DNA of 22,145 nt from Gracilaria vermiculophylla (GCA_019155205.2 JAHNZQ020000172.1:1752703-1774847), one strand, 5' to 3'. Shown: positions 1 to 9,199, numbered from the stretch's first letter. A program made the numbers and translations. Notes: generated by a model from the sequence alone, not told the origin.

Positions 1-775
1 TGCTCCGGTCGAGGTGTGATACACCTCAGGATTGGAAGGGGATGTCGGCGCCGGAGTAGGAGAGGACATTCCGAAGGTGTACGAAGCAGGGTGGATGGCG
101 ACCGAACGCGTGGTTGCACCTGAGGAGAGAGACCTGAGACCACTCGGGGATCGATTCGAAGCTATATGCACCACCGCGGAGGGAGCCGTATCGAGCCGCC
201 ACCGTGGAATCTGAGGCGAGGCCGGGCGATCGGCATCGGGCGAGTTATGGAGCACGATCGCGGGGGGCGCGCTCATATCCAACGGAGAACGGCGGAGGTG
301 CAGACGAGAAACGTATGAGTCCGGCGCCTTCACGGAGATAGTATGAGCGGATGCGAAGAAGCGGGTGTTGCCAAAAGGTGGAACCTCGGAGGAGTCATAG
401 TGGCTAGCGCCTCCAGGGGGTCGGTATACTCGCGGGACTGACCCACGCTCCGTCCACGGAAATTTCGCGCTTGCACCGCACGCGGTGCGCCGGAGGATGC
501 GGACACTCGCGCTGCCGACTGGCGCAGCAGCACCGAAGGGTGACACCAGGAAGGAGCGGATATCACCGCGTGAAGGATGAGCTGAGCCCACGAACGCCGC
601 AAGGAGTGAAACGCGAACCCGCGGAAACACGCCGCGCGGGAGTATGGAGAAGAGAAGGAACGCCTGAAGGAGAGAACAGGCAAACCGCCGGAGGCCGTAC
701 GTGCCGCAATACCGAAAAAAGCCACCCCAGGGATCAATAAAGCGGAAGATGCACCTCGAGGATGTGGTGCAATTT
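1..775 (+). other. GC-rich degraded internal region of an LTR element (tentative)
   Basis: This stretch is much richer in G, C and CpG than the AT-rich sequence after about 1390. It leads directly into a polypurine tract and a TG-starting LTR-like sequence, so by position it should be the 3' internal part of an LTR retrotransposon on the plus strand. No reverse transcriptase, RNase H or integrase motif can be read in it. Open frames exist on both strands (plus 471-740, minus 330-737), but they look like by-products of low stop-codon density. The element superfamily cannot be named. Confidence 0.3.
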
Positions 776-788
776 AGGAAAGGGGGTA
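776..788 (+). other. Polypurine tract preceding an LTR
   Basis: AGGAAAGGGGGTA lies directly before TGTTGTACAG. A purine run ending one or two bases before a TG-starting LTR is the standard plus-strand priming site of LTR retrotransposons, and the TGTTG start is common in Ty1/copia LTRs. The call rests on this junction alone. Confidence 0.45.
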
Positions 789-1386
789 TGTTGTACAGTG
801 GCTTTTACGGAAATAGGTTGGTTTGGCCTTAAGGTATAATATTCCTAAGGAGGGTTCGTAAATTATTAGCTGGGCCACGTGGTGCATAATCTCGCCCGCG
901 TGCGCTACAGTATCCTTAAGGTACGATAGAATTTATTATTTATTTCAGATATCCTATGCAGGTAATTAGCACAGTAGCGAGACCTGCCGAGGCGGGCTCT
1001 CGGCTTGATATTTAAGCTGCCGGTTGAGCTCCACCTCTGGGGAAGGAAAGACAAGCACACTCGAGTCTTCTTCTACTTTTCTGGTTGGAGTCTCTTGTCT
1101 ATCTACGCTGGTTTCTAAGCCGCCGATCCCCAGATCGCATCATACCAGCGCCTGTAGGAGCATTGTCCGCCCAGTGAACCTCCACCTCCGCTTGGTGTTT
1201 GCGGATCCCTTTCAGAATTTCCCCGGCTCGCGACAGCGGATACCGGAGACCACCTTTAGGAATGCGCGCCTTTGGAGTCACCAAAAACTCCTAACGGACG
1301 TTGTGCTTTACTACCTCGACAGGAGGGCTGCCAGCACCACACCCCCCAAGCGAACAGAAACAATCATAAACAATTAGCAAACAACA
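789..1386 (+). repeat. Probable 3' LTR (TGTTG...CAACA), right end uncertain
   Basis: The sequence starts TGTTGTACAG immediately after the polypurine tract. A TATA-like GATATTTAAG sits at 1007-1016, a position suitable for an internal promoter. CAACA at 1382-1386 is the best terminus complementary to the start, giving about 598 bp, but other CA ends are possible. The matching 5' LTR would lie left of the window, so the pair and the target-site duplication cannot be tested. The open frame from 1024 to 1377 begins at TTG, shows no known domain and is not called a gene. Confidence 0.35.
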
Positions 1387-1430
1387 GAAAAACCCAATGA
1401 GACACATTCTCTCTCTTAGGAATCAGCCAC

Positions 1431-1742
1431 AGAGAGAAAACCAGTTTCCTCTCCCAGTTAATCAAGAAAAACAGCAAACTTCGAAAAATATCGAAAATTC
1501 CGGATACTGCCCGAGAACCGGTAGAAACATAAAGGTTCCGCACCTCAATGCTTTGGGATCACCAACAGAAAGAAAAATAAATTTCCCTTCCCGATAATCA
1601 AGAAAAAACGGAAAACATCAAAAAAGGCCCGAAAATTTCTGATACTGCTCGAAATTCGTAGCAAATAAAAATCCTACAACTAAATAGCCGTGGGCTTCGC
1701 CAACAGAGATCTCTCTCAGAAGTTTTCGTTTACCTAATTAAC
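1431..1742 (+). repeat. Degenerate tandem repeat, period about 137 bp, two full copies plus part of a third
   Basis: Unit 1 (1431-1566) begins AGAGAGAAAA. Unit 2 (1567-1704) begins AGAAAGAAAA, and a partial third unit begins AGAGATCTCTC at 1705. The first two align along most of their length: both carry an AATCAAGAAAAA block, a GATACTGC(C/T)CGA block and a terminal CCAAC. The sequence from about 1372 to 1430 resembles the end of a unit, so the array may begin inside the presumed LTR. Copies differ by many substitutions, so the array is old. Confidence 0.6.
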
Positions 1743-2119
1743 ACTGTCCGGCTGGTATTGCGAGGAGGTGGATATAAGATTTAAACTAACCATAAAATGG
1801 CGTCTTGAATTTCCTACTTGGAAATAAAATTACATAGGCATTTGCTCGGCAATAGAACATTAAGAAATGGGAATTTTTATTTATGTTCAGTTTCGTTTTC
1901 TCGTTAAAATACTCACAAAACAAATGTTTTATGTGCTTTAGGTTCCATCAAATATCATGACTTTTCGATGATATGTAATGCTGCTACTCGCGCTTCACTC
2001 GCTGCTACCCTTTGTACGAAAATCGCTCGTTGCACTAGTTCGACACTTCCGCTTGCTATCCCCGCTCATATTTCAAAGTGCATGCCGAATATGTATTGCA
2101 ATTATACAACAAATTTGGA
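1743..2119. other. AT-rich unassigned stretch
   Basis: There is no recognisable gene. A short cysteine-containing plus-strand frame (1968-2183) runs rightwards into the dispersed coding repeat and may be its degraded upstream part. Confidence 0.3.
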
Positions 2120-2470
2120 ACGTGTTTATTCCAAAGCTGAGTCGGCTGGTATTATTCAGCAGAACAAAAAGAGGGATACATAGAGAGTCTCGAGCAATAA
2201 AGATCACTCTGCAGCAAAACTAGTGCCTTCAAAAGGCCTTGGGATAAACGTAAGCTGTCTCAAGACGAAGTTCATCCATTCTTTTGTCACATTATCTGCA
2301 TTCGTTCTTTGACAAGAACCCAGTTGCTAAATGAAATAAAGCAACGTTCAAAAAGTGCGCCATACACAAGAATATGCATGATTGTTTTGCAGTCGACGGG
2401 GAACATATTAGTCTCTCATACACAGAGGAAATATGTCTTACAAAAACACAGATGCAAAGGTTTCTGATCT
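2120..2470 (+). repeat. Dispersed coding repeat, copy 1 (unknown protein remnant)
   Basis: This stretch aligns with 9200-9560 in the same orientation. Shared DNA blocks include AGCTGTC(C/T)CA(G/A)GA, TCTGC(C/A)TTCGTT and AAAACACAGATGCAAA. The plus-strand translation at about 2407-2463 reads ISLSYTEEICLTKTQMQRF, against ISKSNTEELCLPKTQMQTF in copy 2, so similarity holds at protein level and the ancestor was probably coding on this strand. Both copies have stops and frameshifts; one stop (TGA here, TAG in copy 2) falls at the same aligned place. I do not recognise the protein. A transposase or a decayed gene family are both possible. Ends are approximate. Confidence 0.55.
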
Positions 2471-3055
2471 GGGAGGTAATTGGCGTATCGCGTACGTTTC
2501 TTAAGCTGAAAATGTGTTGAAGATCCAACTGATATTCCCGAACCACGTCAATTCATTGAAAATGGCATCCGCATAGTTCGTCCTTTGATTAAAAAAGTGG
2601 TTGAATCGTGATCTAAAAAAGTAATTGAAATTCTTGCCTCTAAAAGAAGGTCGTAGTATGCGTTTTGCGACTATAGTGTACAGTAGCTGCGACACGTTTT
2701 TGATTTCTGGTTTCATAGTTGCCCTCTGCCAAAGTGCGTCGATTACAAGAAAAAAAGTGTTTTTCCGTTTTGTGTGAAAATGGCCTCAGCATCGAATTGC
2801 AATGCGTCGGTAACCGGGAAAATTATATGTACAGAACCGGCTTTTGTGCGGAAAAAAACGTATGTGAGGGTCGTTGTGATGCTTTCAAATACCAGTTCTG
2901 CAATGAGCGTAAACCAATGCTGTGGAGGCGCAAAATGTGCGACACAGAGGTATTGGAAGACTAGTAGACTCTACGTCTTGAATAGTAGATAATGTGCTAC
3001 GATTACAAATATAGCTTAAACTGGAAATTACGTGTTTGATTCGATATTAGAAGAT
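2471..3055. other. Unassigned stretch with two overlapping short open frames
   Basis: Two plus-strand frames overlap here. One starts at a TTG at 2719 and runs to 2964, 81 residues with eight cysteines. The other starts at ATG 2780 and runs to 2992, 70 residues. Neither has a recognisable domain and nothing favours either as a real gene. The stretch ends at the outer edge of the gypsy 3' LTR. Confidence 0.3.
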
Positions 3056-3311
3056 TGAAATCAATAGAAGTAGGTAGACGGTGGATTCAATAAAACTTTA
3101 CTTGAGTCTTTTAATGCTCAGGTTAATCGAGAGCTCCGCGGCACTCTAAAGACTTTAGATTTTTCCCCTTGGATAAATCTAGAACAAAGTTAGAAGTGGC
3201 ACAGTACAGAAGGCTGAGCTGGACAACTTGCAGACACTTCCGGAGACGTCGATAAACTATGTTTTGATATAAAAGTGGATAAATAAAGTGTTGCTTTCAA
3301 ACGGTTGGTCA
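3056..3311 (-). repeat. 3' LTR of the gypsy element
   Basis: This 256-bp sequence is a diverged direct repeat of 8665-8919. Read on the minus strand it begins TGACCAACCG next to the polypurine tract and ends TTGATTTCA. In the gapless block 3082-3134 against 8691-8743, 42 of 53 bases agree and 9 of the 11 differences are transitions. Confidence 0.85.
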
Positions 3312-3325
3312 CGCATTTCACCTTC
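3312..3325 (-). other. Polypurine tract of the gypsy element
   Basis: Read on the minus strand, GGAAGGTGAAATGCG immediately precedes the LTR start TGACC. The TGA in this run (plus coordinates 3318-3320) is also the distal stop of the integrase frame, so the end of pol overlaps the tract, as is common in compact gypsy elements. Confidence 0.6.
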
Positions 3326-4856
3326 CTGAGCTATTGATGATTTCGACAATGATATAGTGGTAATTATCCTGCTTAGCGAATATATTCCTGCCATACTCCA
3401 GTAACGGTTACATCTTCGTCCACAAATGATTCGTGCTTGACCACTAAGCATCATCAGTGGGCTCTCCTTTCATAAAAGGCAGAAACTGATATCCCATTTC
3501 TCTTTTCTCGTGCTTGAGAATAGCTGCAACTTCATATTCTTCGCCGTTTTCCGTTTGTACCGGTTCTGGTCTTGCTGGAACAGATGCTGCTATATGAGGT
3601 AGTTGTTTCTGGTAAGATTTTGTATGGTTGACATGAACAATAGGATGAATCTTGATATGATCAAGAAGCTCAAGCTTCACGGAATTATTTCCAATTAACC
3701 TAAAAATTTGGAAAGGGCCGAATCTTCTGGCACCTACCGTATTAGATTCTTGAGACTTCGCATGGGCATCCTTAGACAATGACCTACCGAGCCAAACGTT
3801 TTCTTCAACTTTATATTTAGGAACCCCATACTTCATAGAAGAAGAAGCGTTTCGGTTACCTTTTGCAATTTTGTAAGAAAACTCTGCATCTTAAAGTGAG
3901 GCTTTCAGCTTTTTCTTGAATTCTACCAAGTTTTGCACTGGTATCTATTTTCCAGAAAGCATTTCAAGCGGAGCCTTCACTGTCCGTCTAAGATCCAATT
4001 CAAACGGTGACATCCCAAGATCATCAGTCACTGCAGAGTTCTATGCAAACTCAGCTGCAGGCAGCAGTTCATCCCAGTCATCTTCATGGTAAAAAAGTTA
4101 CAACATAGATATTTTTCAAGCACTTTTTTCATTATTTCAGTCGCTTTATCAGTCAGCGGATGTTTGCTCGCAGATATTTTCAACCAAACTCGATAAAGTT
4201 TCATCAGGTGCTCCCCAAACGTTGATGTGAACTTTGGATCTCTTTCCGAGGTTATGCTATCCTGCATTCAATCGTGCTTAAAATAATTGAGAAGAATACA
4301 TTGGCAGTGTCGTCAGCTCTCTCATTAGTAGTTCAACTTAAGAAATGAACTCTACTGGTCCATCCATCAACCCATGTAGCTATGGCATCAAACCTATCTT
4401 TTGACTTGGGTAAGCTTACAATAAAGTCTGTAGACAATTAGCTCCCTCTTCTCTCTGGTGACTCTAAAGATTCTAAGTCGGTATCTTCTTCTGATTTAAG
4501 TCCTTATACTGCTGACATATCATGCTTTCTTCAACATACTTTCGAACATCTCTACTTTTGCGCCTCCAATGGCATTTGCTATGTCTTGAGAGTGTCTTTA
4601 CAAACTTTAAATGACCGATTATCTTAGACTCATGCGCTAGGTGCAATATATCGGACAAGGAATTTCTCGATATGTAAAGCTTTCTATTGTAGAGGAGTCT
4701 TTCACCATTCTTTTCGAACTTTGTGAGTATCTTTTCCAGTTTCCGTTTTTGAATATGATCGTCGGCCCATTCATCATACATTGCTTTCACAACAAGACCA
4801 AAGAATTGATATTCATCGTATCGAGTTATCACGTCTTCATGTTTGACATATGGCAC
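3318..4856 (-). pseudogene. Gypsy integrase with chromodomain-like C-terminus, broken
   Basis: The integrase inserts element cDNA into host DNA. The zinc-binding region lies at 4856-4473: the two histidines appear in HLAHESKIIGH, and the C-x2-C pair is reduced to CQQY. The catalytic core follows. The first acidic region reads STDFIVSLPKSKDRFDA (about 4425-4375). The second motif reads SERDPKFTS, where families of this type carry SDRD, so the second catalytic Asp is Glu. The third region, LTDKATEIMKK, keeps its Glu. The tail (3836-3444) has the GPFQIFRLIGNNSVKLELLD and VHVNHTKSY signatures, then a chromodomain-like EEYEVAAILKHE...GYQFL segment followed by a stop. The frame changes twice, near 4450-4270 and 4030-3840, and several stops interrupt it, including those at 4473, 4028 and 3444. 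Confidence 0.85.
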
Positions 4857-4949
4857 GTCAACGTCATTGCATAGTTAGCCACCGTCAATCTTTTCAATAA
4901 AGTGAGATGCACTAGATAAAACATCTTTTAAGACGTGTATCTTACCAGT

Positions 4950-5486
4950 TTTAAGAGTTGTAGGTAATATTCAAAATGTGTAAAGAGTTTCAAGCCATCT
5001 CCAATCTTTTCTGCTTAGTTTCGGTTTACTGAAGAAAATCTTACGAACTTCGCTTTCTTTACAGACTTCGAACCACGACCCTCCCTAATAACATCTGAAT
5101 TTATTAAGAAATGAATTAATGTCAAGAAGCTTTCTGTCGTTAGCTGTGTACACGGAATCTGTTGAGGATAACTTCTTTGAATAGAATGCATTAAAGCGGT
5201 CTGTTACTATCTCGTCACGTTTTGTCCAATTTCCACCAAGAGCGGTCTGTGAAGAACACGTGTGACATCTAAATGGCTTGCTCCAATCCGGCGGTATAGA
5301 AATTGATACATTTGTGATTGCTTCTATGAACTCCTGAAATGCTTCTTCACATTTTTCGTTGCATTTTTCGATACCTTGATATTTCTTTGTCAGATCCATC
5401 AGTAGCGCAACAATTTCTGAAAAATTGGGTATGAAATGTCGAAAGAATTGCCTTAATCCCTGAAATCTTCGGACTTGAAAGAACAA
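4950..5486 (-). pseudogene. Gypsy RNase H domain, broken
   Basis: The frame is the same as that of the RT. It starts with the connection motif QVRRFQGLRQFFRHFIPNFS, followed by the RNase H start PFRCHTCSSQTALGG and then AFYSKKLSSTDSVYTANDRKLLD. In this family the first motif is normally HTDAS, the middle one NDREL and the third TDNQ. Here they read HTCSS, NDRKL and CKES, so all three acidic positions I can align are lost. A stop at 5085-5087 falls within the domain; the frame continues beyond it through the FFSKPKLSRKDWRWLET segment. Confidence 0.85.
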
Positions 5487-5498
5487 ATTGGGCTTTGG

Positions 5499-6330
5499 TC
5501 AATTCTTCAGTACTGCGACCTTAGATAGCTTACGTCTCAGTCCATCTTTACTGACAAGTAATACTAGGCAGTCGATCTCTGTTTTTAAAAATTTACACTT
5601 TTTTTGGGACACGAACTGTTTGTTTTCTTTCAATCGACGCAGTACAGTTTCCAAAAGATTCAAGTGATTTGCTTCATTCTTACTGAAAAGCAAGAGATCA
5701 TTCATATAGACCACAAGAAAGTCATCAATACATTCATAAAACAGCTGGATGCTCAACGTTCGAAACGTCGTATGAGCATTACAAAGCCCCATGGGCATAA
5801 CAGGATACTCAAGTTTCTTATACTATGTGCTGAACGCAGTATTCTCGATATTTTCTGGCTTCACACATATTTGTAGGAATCCAGTCTTTAGATCTAGTCT
5901 GGAGAACACCTTTGCTCTTCTACGTTTATTGAACATCTCCTCGGATCCCGGGATGAGATCGTTATCTTCTCTAGTGAGTGGAATAAGTGCTTGATAGTCT
6001 ACGACTCTTCTTGTTTTTCCGTTTTGTTTCACGAAAAATAATGAAGCTCCATATAGGGATTTGCTTGGTCTTATCTTGCCTGAATTCGGCACCTTCTCTA
6101 CATATTGCTATGCTGCTTCTAAATCGACAGGATACAGCTGGAATAACGGACGGTGTGCAAGCTTCAAATCTTCTTCACCCTGAATCTCATGATCCATGGA
6201 TCTCTTTGGTGACAATCCAGGCAGCTACGCTGTTTTGAAAACAGATTCGAATACTGCAAGCAATCGCTCCAATTTGGCATTCTTTTCATTGGAATTTTCT
6301 CCCTCCGAATACTTCACCTATCGGATCTTA
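5499..6330 (-). pseudogene. Gypsy reverse transcriptase, broken
   Basis: The domain copies element RNA into cDNA. The N-terminal part starts near 6330 and carries GKIRPSKSLYGASLFFVK (about 6080), then VVDYQALIPLT, SRLDLKTGFLQI with the first catalytic Asp at 5892-5894, MPMGLCNAHTTF at 5798, and the active-site box VVYMNDLLLFSK with YMND at 5697-5708. Gypsy RTs normally have YxDD, so one metal-binding Asp is now Asn. A TAG stop at 5823-5825 and a TGA stop at 5499-5501 interrupt an otherwise continuous frame, and further in-frame stops lie upstream of 6092. A small indel near 6390 separates this frame from the protease. Confidence 0.92.
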
Positions 6331-6391
6331 ATTTCAAACGATTCATCTTTCATCTTGTTATTTCTCATCATTACTTTGAACTTTTTCACAC

Positions 6392-6810
6392 CTACATTCG
6401 GTACTTTACCCTTTCAACATTCTTTTCAGTGGCTGGAATAACATCCTGTCCGACCTTTACAGTCCTTTGTTCATAATCGATTGTTGGATTATGGGCAACA
6501 TGCCCCGGAATTCCCAACAAAAGATTACACATGCAATCGGCAACGATCGAATGAGACGTATAGGCACGAGCTCCAAATCTTACAGTACCACTGACTATAA
6601 CTTTCGATGCTTCTTCCTTTGTTCCTTTCTCAGGGTGTTCAACTGTAACGTTTTCCTCACAAACATCAAAGATATTTCCGCTTCTATACTTAGCCAAAAA
6701 CTCTCTGCTTACCACATTAGTACCACATTAGTATAAAATCCATCATCTTTCAATACTTTCATGCTGAATCAATTTATCGTGCCACTCAGTACAAGTAAAG
6801 GGCGTACGGG
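6392..6810 (-). pseudogene. Gypsy aspartic protease, frameshifted by an 11-bp duplication
   Basis: The retropepsin starts with RPLLVLSGTIN just before a TGA stop at 6769-6771. The same frame then gives VLKDDGFYTNVV, with the DDG at 6739-6747 in the place of the D-[ST]-G catalytic triad. An exact tandem duplication of 11 bp (6710-6720 and 6721-6731) follows and shifts the frame. The C-terminal half reads on from 6715 as VSREFLAKYRSG and includes the flap/C-terminal signature NLLLGIPGHV and PTIDYEQRTVKVG. Whether DDG is the ancestral motif or a mutation cannot be told from one copy. Confidence 0.8.
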
Positions 6811-7776
6811 TATAGGTCCTTCCGTAAAACGTTTGTCATCACGACTCCTAATCATGGCATTTGACTCTGCAGTTGAAACATTTGGCACTTTGTCCTTTAG
6901 GAAATTCAACGCTCTCTCCAAGGGCCTTATCACACTTTCTTCGTGTCCAATTGGAGTGTTTCTAATTCCTCCAGGTAGACCACGGACGTTTTTTTGAAAA
7001 CGTGAGTCATTGTCAGGAATGCAGTTCTTTTTCATGTTGTTCTCCTGAGCAGCTTTTCTCTATTGCTGGTTCTTCTCATATTTTTGTTTTAACGGAGGGC
7101 ATTCAGGATTATAAGAACGAAAACAGGCAATGTTTTTCAAATTACTCATTTGCTAAGCACTCATTTATTGCTGAATATTTTTCCTTTAGAAATTATCAAT
7201 CTCCATGGGAGCGAATCCAGTACGAAAACCGTTTTTGAATACGAATTCATGGCTAAGGAAGACTCCTGCACCATAAAAAGCTCCGTTGACGTCTAACGCT
7301 ATTTTCGCTGCTTCTTCCAACAGTGTTGGACTGGGTTTGCGAAATTCCAGGAGAATATGAGGCTTGAATTATTTGGTAAATCTGACAAAGTTCTCGGAAT
7401 CATTTATCCCTGGAATGTCAATAACACTGTTTCGAAAATTAGACAAATAGATGGATACACTCGTTTTCTGCATTAGCTTATAGAGTCTGTCTCGTGCTCT
7501 CACAATACTGTCCCTTGGTACAAGCGGTTTCTCAACTATGATTTTAAAGGCTCCCCATGTAGGCGAAACATTTTCTTTCAATACTAGCGTAGACCACCAG
7601 TTCGCAGTGGTACCCGTTGTATAAGTTGAGACGTAATCGAGTGCAGCACGTACATCTGTGTCAAAATCTTACATAATTCGAACGAGAAGAAGATATGTTT
7701 CACAGGAATGTATCCATGCACGAAACTTTAAGGCATCTCGGGGGCCATCAAACTTATTGGGCTTCGACGGTTTCAT
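6769..7776 (-). pseudogene. Gypsy gag, with degenerate nucleocapsid region, broken
   Basis: Gag forms the virus-like particle that packages element RNA. The likely start is ATG at 7774-7776 (MKPSKPNKFDG). One frame can be followed to 6769 through several stops, including TTA triplets (plus strand) at 7669-7671, 7369-7371 and 7186-7188. Family signatures are WWSTLVLKENVSPTWGAFK, RARDRLYKLMQKTSVS, YLSNFRNSVIDIPGI and LLEEAAKIALDV. Around 7090-7135 a reduced zinc knuckle reads IACFRSYNPECP, with spacing too short for C-x2-C-x4-H-x4-C. From 7035 the linker leads into the protease in the same frame, so gag and protease were probably one polyprotein. Confidence 0.8.
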
Positions 7777-7829
7777 TTAATACATGTTGAACTGTTTTTC
7801 TTCTTCTTAAAAATATTCTTCTTCTTGAT

Positions 7830-8435
7830 ATTTATAGCACCCGTAAGAAAGGTCCTTTGGCCCCAAGTATATCTTCTCGGCCGGAAGTATTATATAATTA
7901 AATACCTTTGACAGTACATGGCACTAGGCACGTACTGCTCAACTGCCGTTTCAGGATATCCCCACCAGTCTACCTACAATCACAGGGTGTGATGTAGTCT
8001 ATGTAAACCTTTATGGGGTGCTTACCTTAATAACGCAGCTTCAAAAGCCGACCGTGAGATATATAGTGTAAAGCGCGTTGGGATAACCTACAAAAGTCTA
8101 CCTCGTCCTAGGCTTAACTATGCTTTGCTCACAAGCGTTACTCAGACCCGGGGCCCAGCAGGCCTGACCTAGATAGCAGCCAACAAGTCAGAAGGGTTGA
8201 CAAGGGTACTTGTCTTTACAGCGGATACACCTGGTCGGTAAACAGTGTTAGGTAATCTTCCGCCTTTACCTGCACCCAATATCCACGGGCTAGACATAGC
8301 ACTCTGCAATGAATGCTCCAACCCCCAACAGCCAGTACCTGTAGCCCCAGTACTGTGTCCACGACTACTTGGCTCTTCTGCCCACAGGTTAACCAACTAT
8401 GAACCACTTTACACAGATTTGACGAATCAGCACAG
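7830..8435. other. Extra sequence in the gypsy 5' leader, possible nested insertion
   Basis: This segment of about 606 bp separates the A-rich leader (8441-8650) from the gag upstream region. TTGAT occurs at both edges (7825-7829 and 8436-8440), as a 5-bp target-site duplication would. The segment from about 8100 to 8400 is richer in G and C than its surroundings. The ends are not TG...CA, no terminal inverted repeat is visible and no conserved protein is encoded. Without it the leader would be about 265 bp, closer to that of a compact element. Confidence 0.3.
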
Positions 8436-8650
8436 TTGATTTCCAATTAAATTTCCGATTAAAACAAGAAAATTTCCAATATAACTGGTGTTCGTTTCAC
8501 AAAAATCAAAAATTGAAATTGAAACCCAATCTGGAAAACTCAAGATAATTCTAGAAAATTCCAAATCAAAAAATTCCACATCAAAGAATTCCACTTTTAT
8601 ATCGGAGGGTTTTCTCCTTAAATCGAGGCGGCCACAGCAGCCGGATCTGT

Positions 8651-8663
8651 TGCTATGATGCCA
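8651..8663 (-). other. tRNA primer binding site of the gypsy element
   Basis: Read on the minus strand, TGGCATCATAGCA begins one base after the 5' LTR end. TGG complements the CCA tail of a tRNA. The string differs at two of twelve positions from TGGTATCAGAGC, the well-known initiator-Met primer site of many plant elements, so an initiator tRNA is the simplest guess. Confidence 0.6.
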
Positions 8664-8664
8664 G

Positions 8665-8919
8665 TGAAATGAACAGGAATAGGAAGACGGTAGGTTCAAT
8701 AAAATTTTATTTGAGTTCCTTGATGCTCTTGTTAATCAAGAGCAGTACGTCTTTACATGGAATTTGTATTCTCCTCCTTGAAGAAATCTAGAACAAAATT
8801 GTAAGTTTTCCAGTACAGAAAACTAAGCTGGATAGCTTCCAGACACTTCTAGAGACGTCGAGAAAATATCTTTAACGTCACACTAAATAAATATCGTGTA
8901 GCTTGCAAACAGTTTGTCA
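8665..8919 (-). repeat. 5' LTR of the gypsy element
   Basis: This 255-bp sequence pairs with 3056-3311. On the minus strand it begins TGACAAACTG and ends TTCATTTCA, directly followed by the primer binding site. The matching termini, the near-equal length and the coding region lying exactly between the copies establish it as an LTR. Confidence 0.85.
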
Positions 8920-9199
8920 CAGTTCTACCCAAGGAGTCAGCCTTTTTAGGAAATAACGGTATTGGGGTCGAGTCGGACAGGCCAACTAGCGTTCAGCAAA
9001 CTATATAATTGGGATTATTACCCAGTTCTTGAATGCTGGGCAGGCCTTATTATATCAGACAGGACTACCCGCGTCTTGCAAAAGGGACTATCGGGGTTAT
9101 AAACCAGCTGAAAAGGTTTAAGTGGGCGTGTTCAAGCAATTTGCACGAACTTGGTACCTGTCGTATCGTAGGATCCTGCGGGTCTGCACAGGATTCGCT
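8920..9199. other. Unassigned flank of the gypsy element
   Basis: Nothing recognisable is present. The minus-strand frames that overlap the following repeat (9065-9409 and 9118-9339) share no known motif. Confidence 0.3.

Larger units (their letters stand above)
3056..8919 (-). mobile_element. Inactive full-length Ty3/gypsy (chromovirus-like) retrotransposon
   Basis: A 5.86-kb element on the minus strand has all parts in canonical order from high to low coordinates: 5' LTR (8665-8919), primer binding site, gag, protease, RT, RNase H, integrase with a chromodomain-like tail, polypurine tract and 3' LTR (3056-3311). The RT-before-integrase order defines Ty3/gypsy. Both LTRs begin TGAC and end ATTTCA on the minus strand and are 255 and 256 bp long. 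The bases outside the LTRs (AAGAT left, CAGTT right) do not match, so the target-site duplication is lost to decay or never was clean. Every domain has stops, frameshifts or altered catalytic residues. About 606 bp in the 5' leader may be a later insertion. Confidence 0.9.

Noticed and set aside
330..737. Minus-strand open frame of 135 codons in the GC-rich left end.
   Set aside because: No domain and composition typical of antisense frames in GC-rich DNA; the plus-strand element context explains the region.
330..780. A W-x-L-G-x-V pattern near 382-400 suggested the C-terminal domain of a BEL/Pao polyprotein.
   Set aside because: The match is a few residues in a GC-rich frame with a stop just upstream, and the polypurine tract plus TGTTG start fit copia at least as well.
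3051..8924. Target-site duplication of the gypsy element (AAGAT left, CAGTT right).
   Set aside because: The two 5-mers share only three of five positions, which is not evidence for a duplication.
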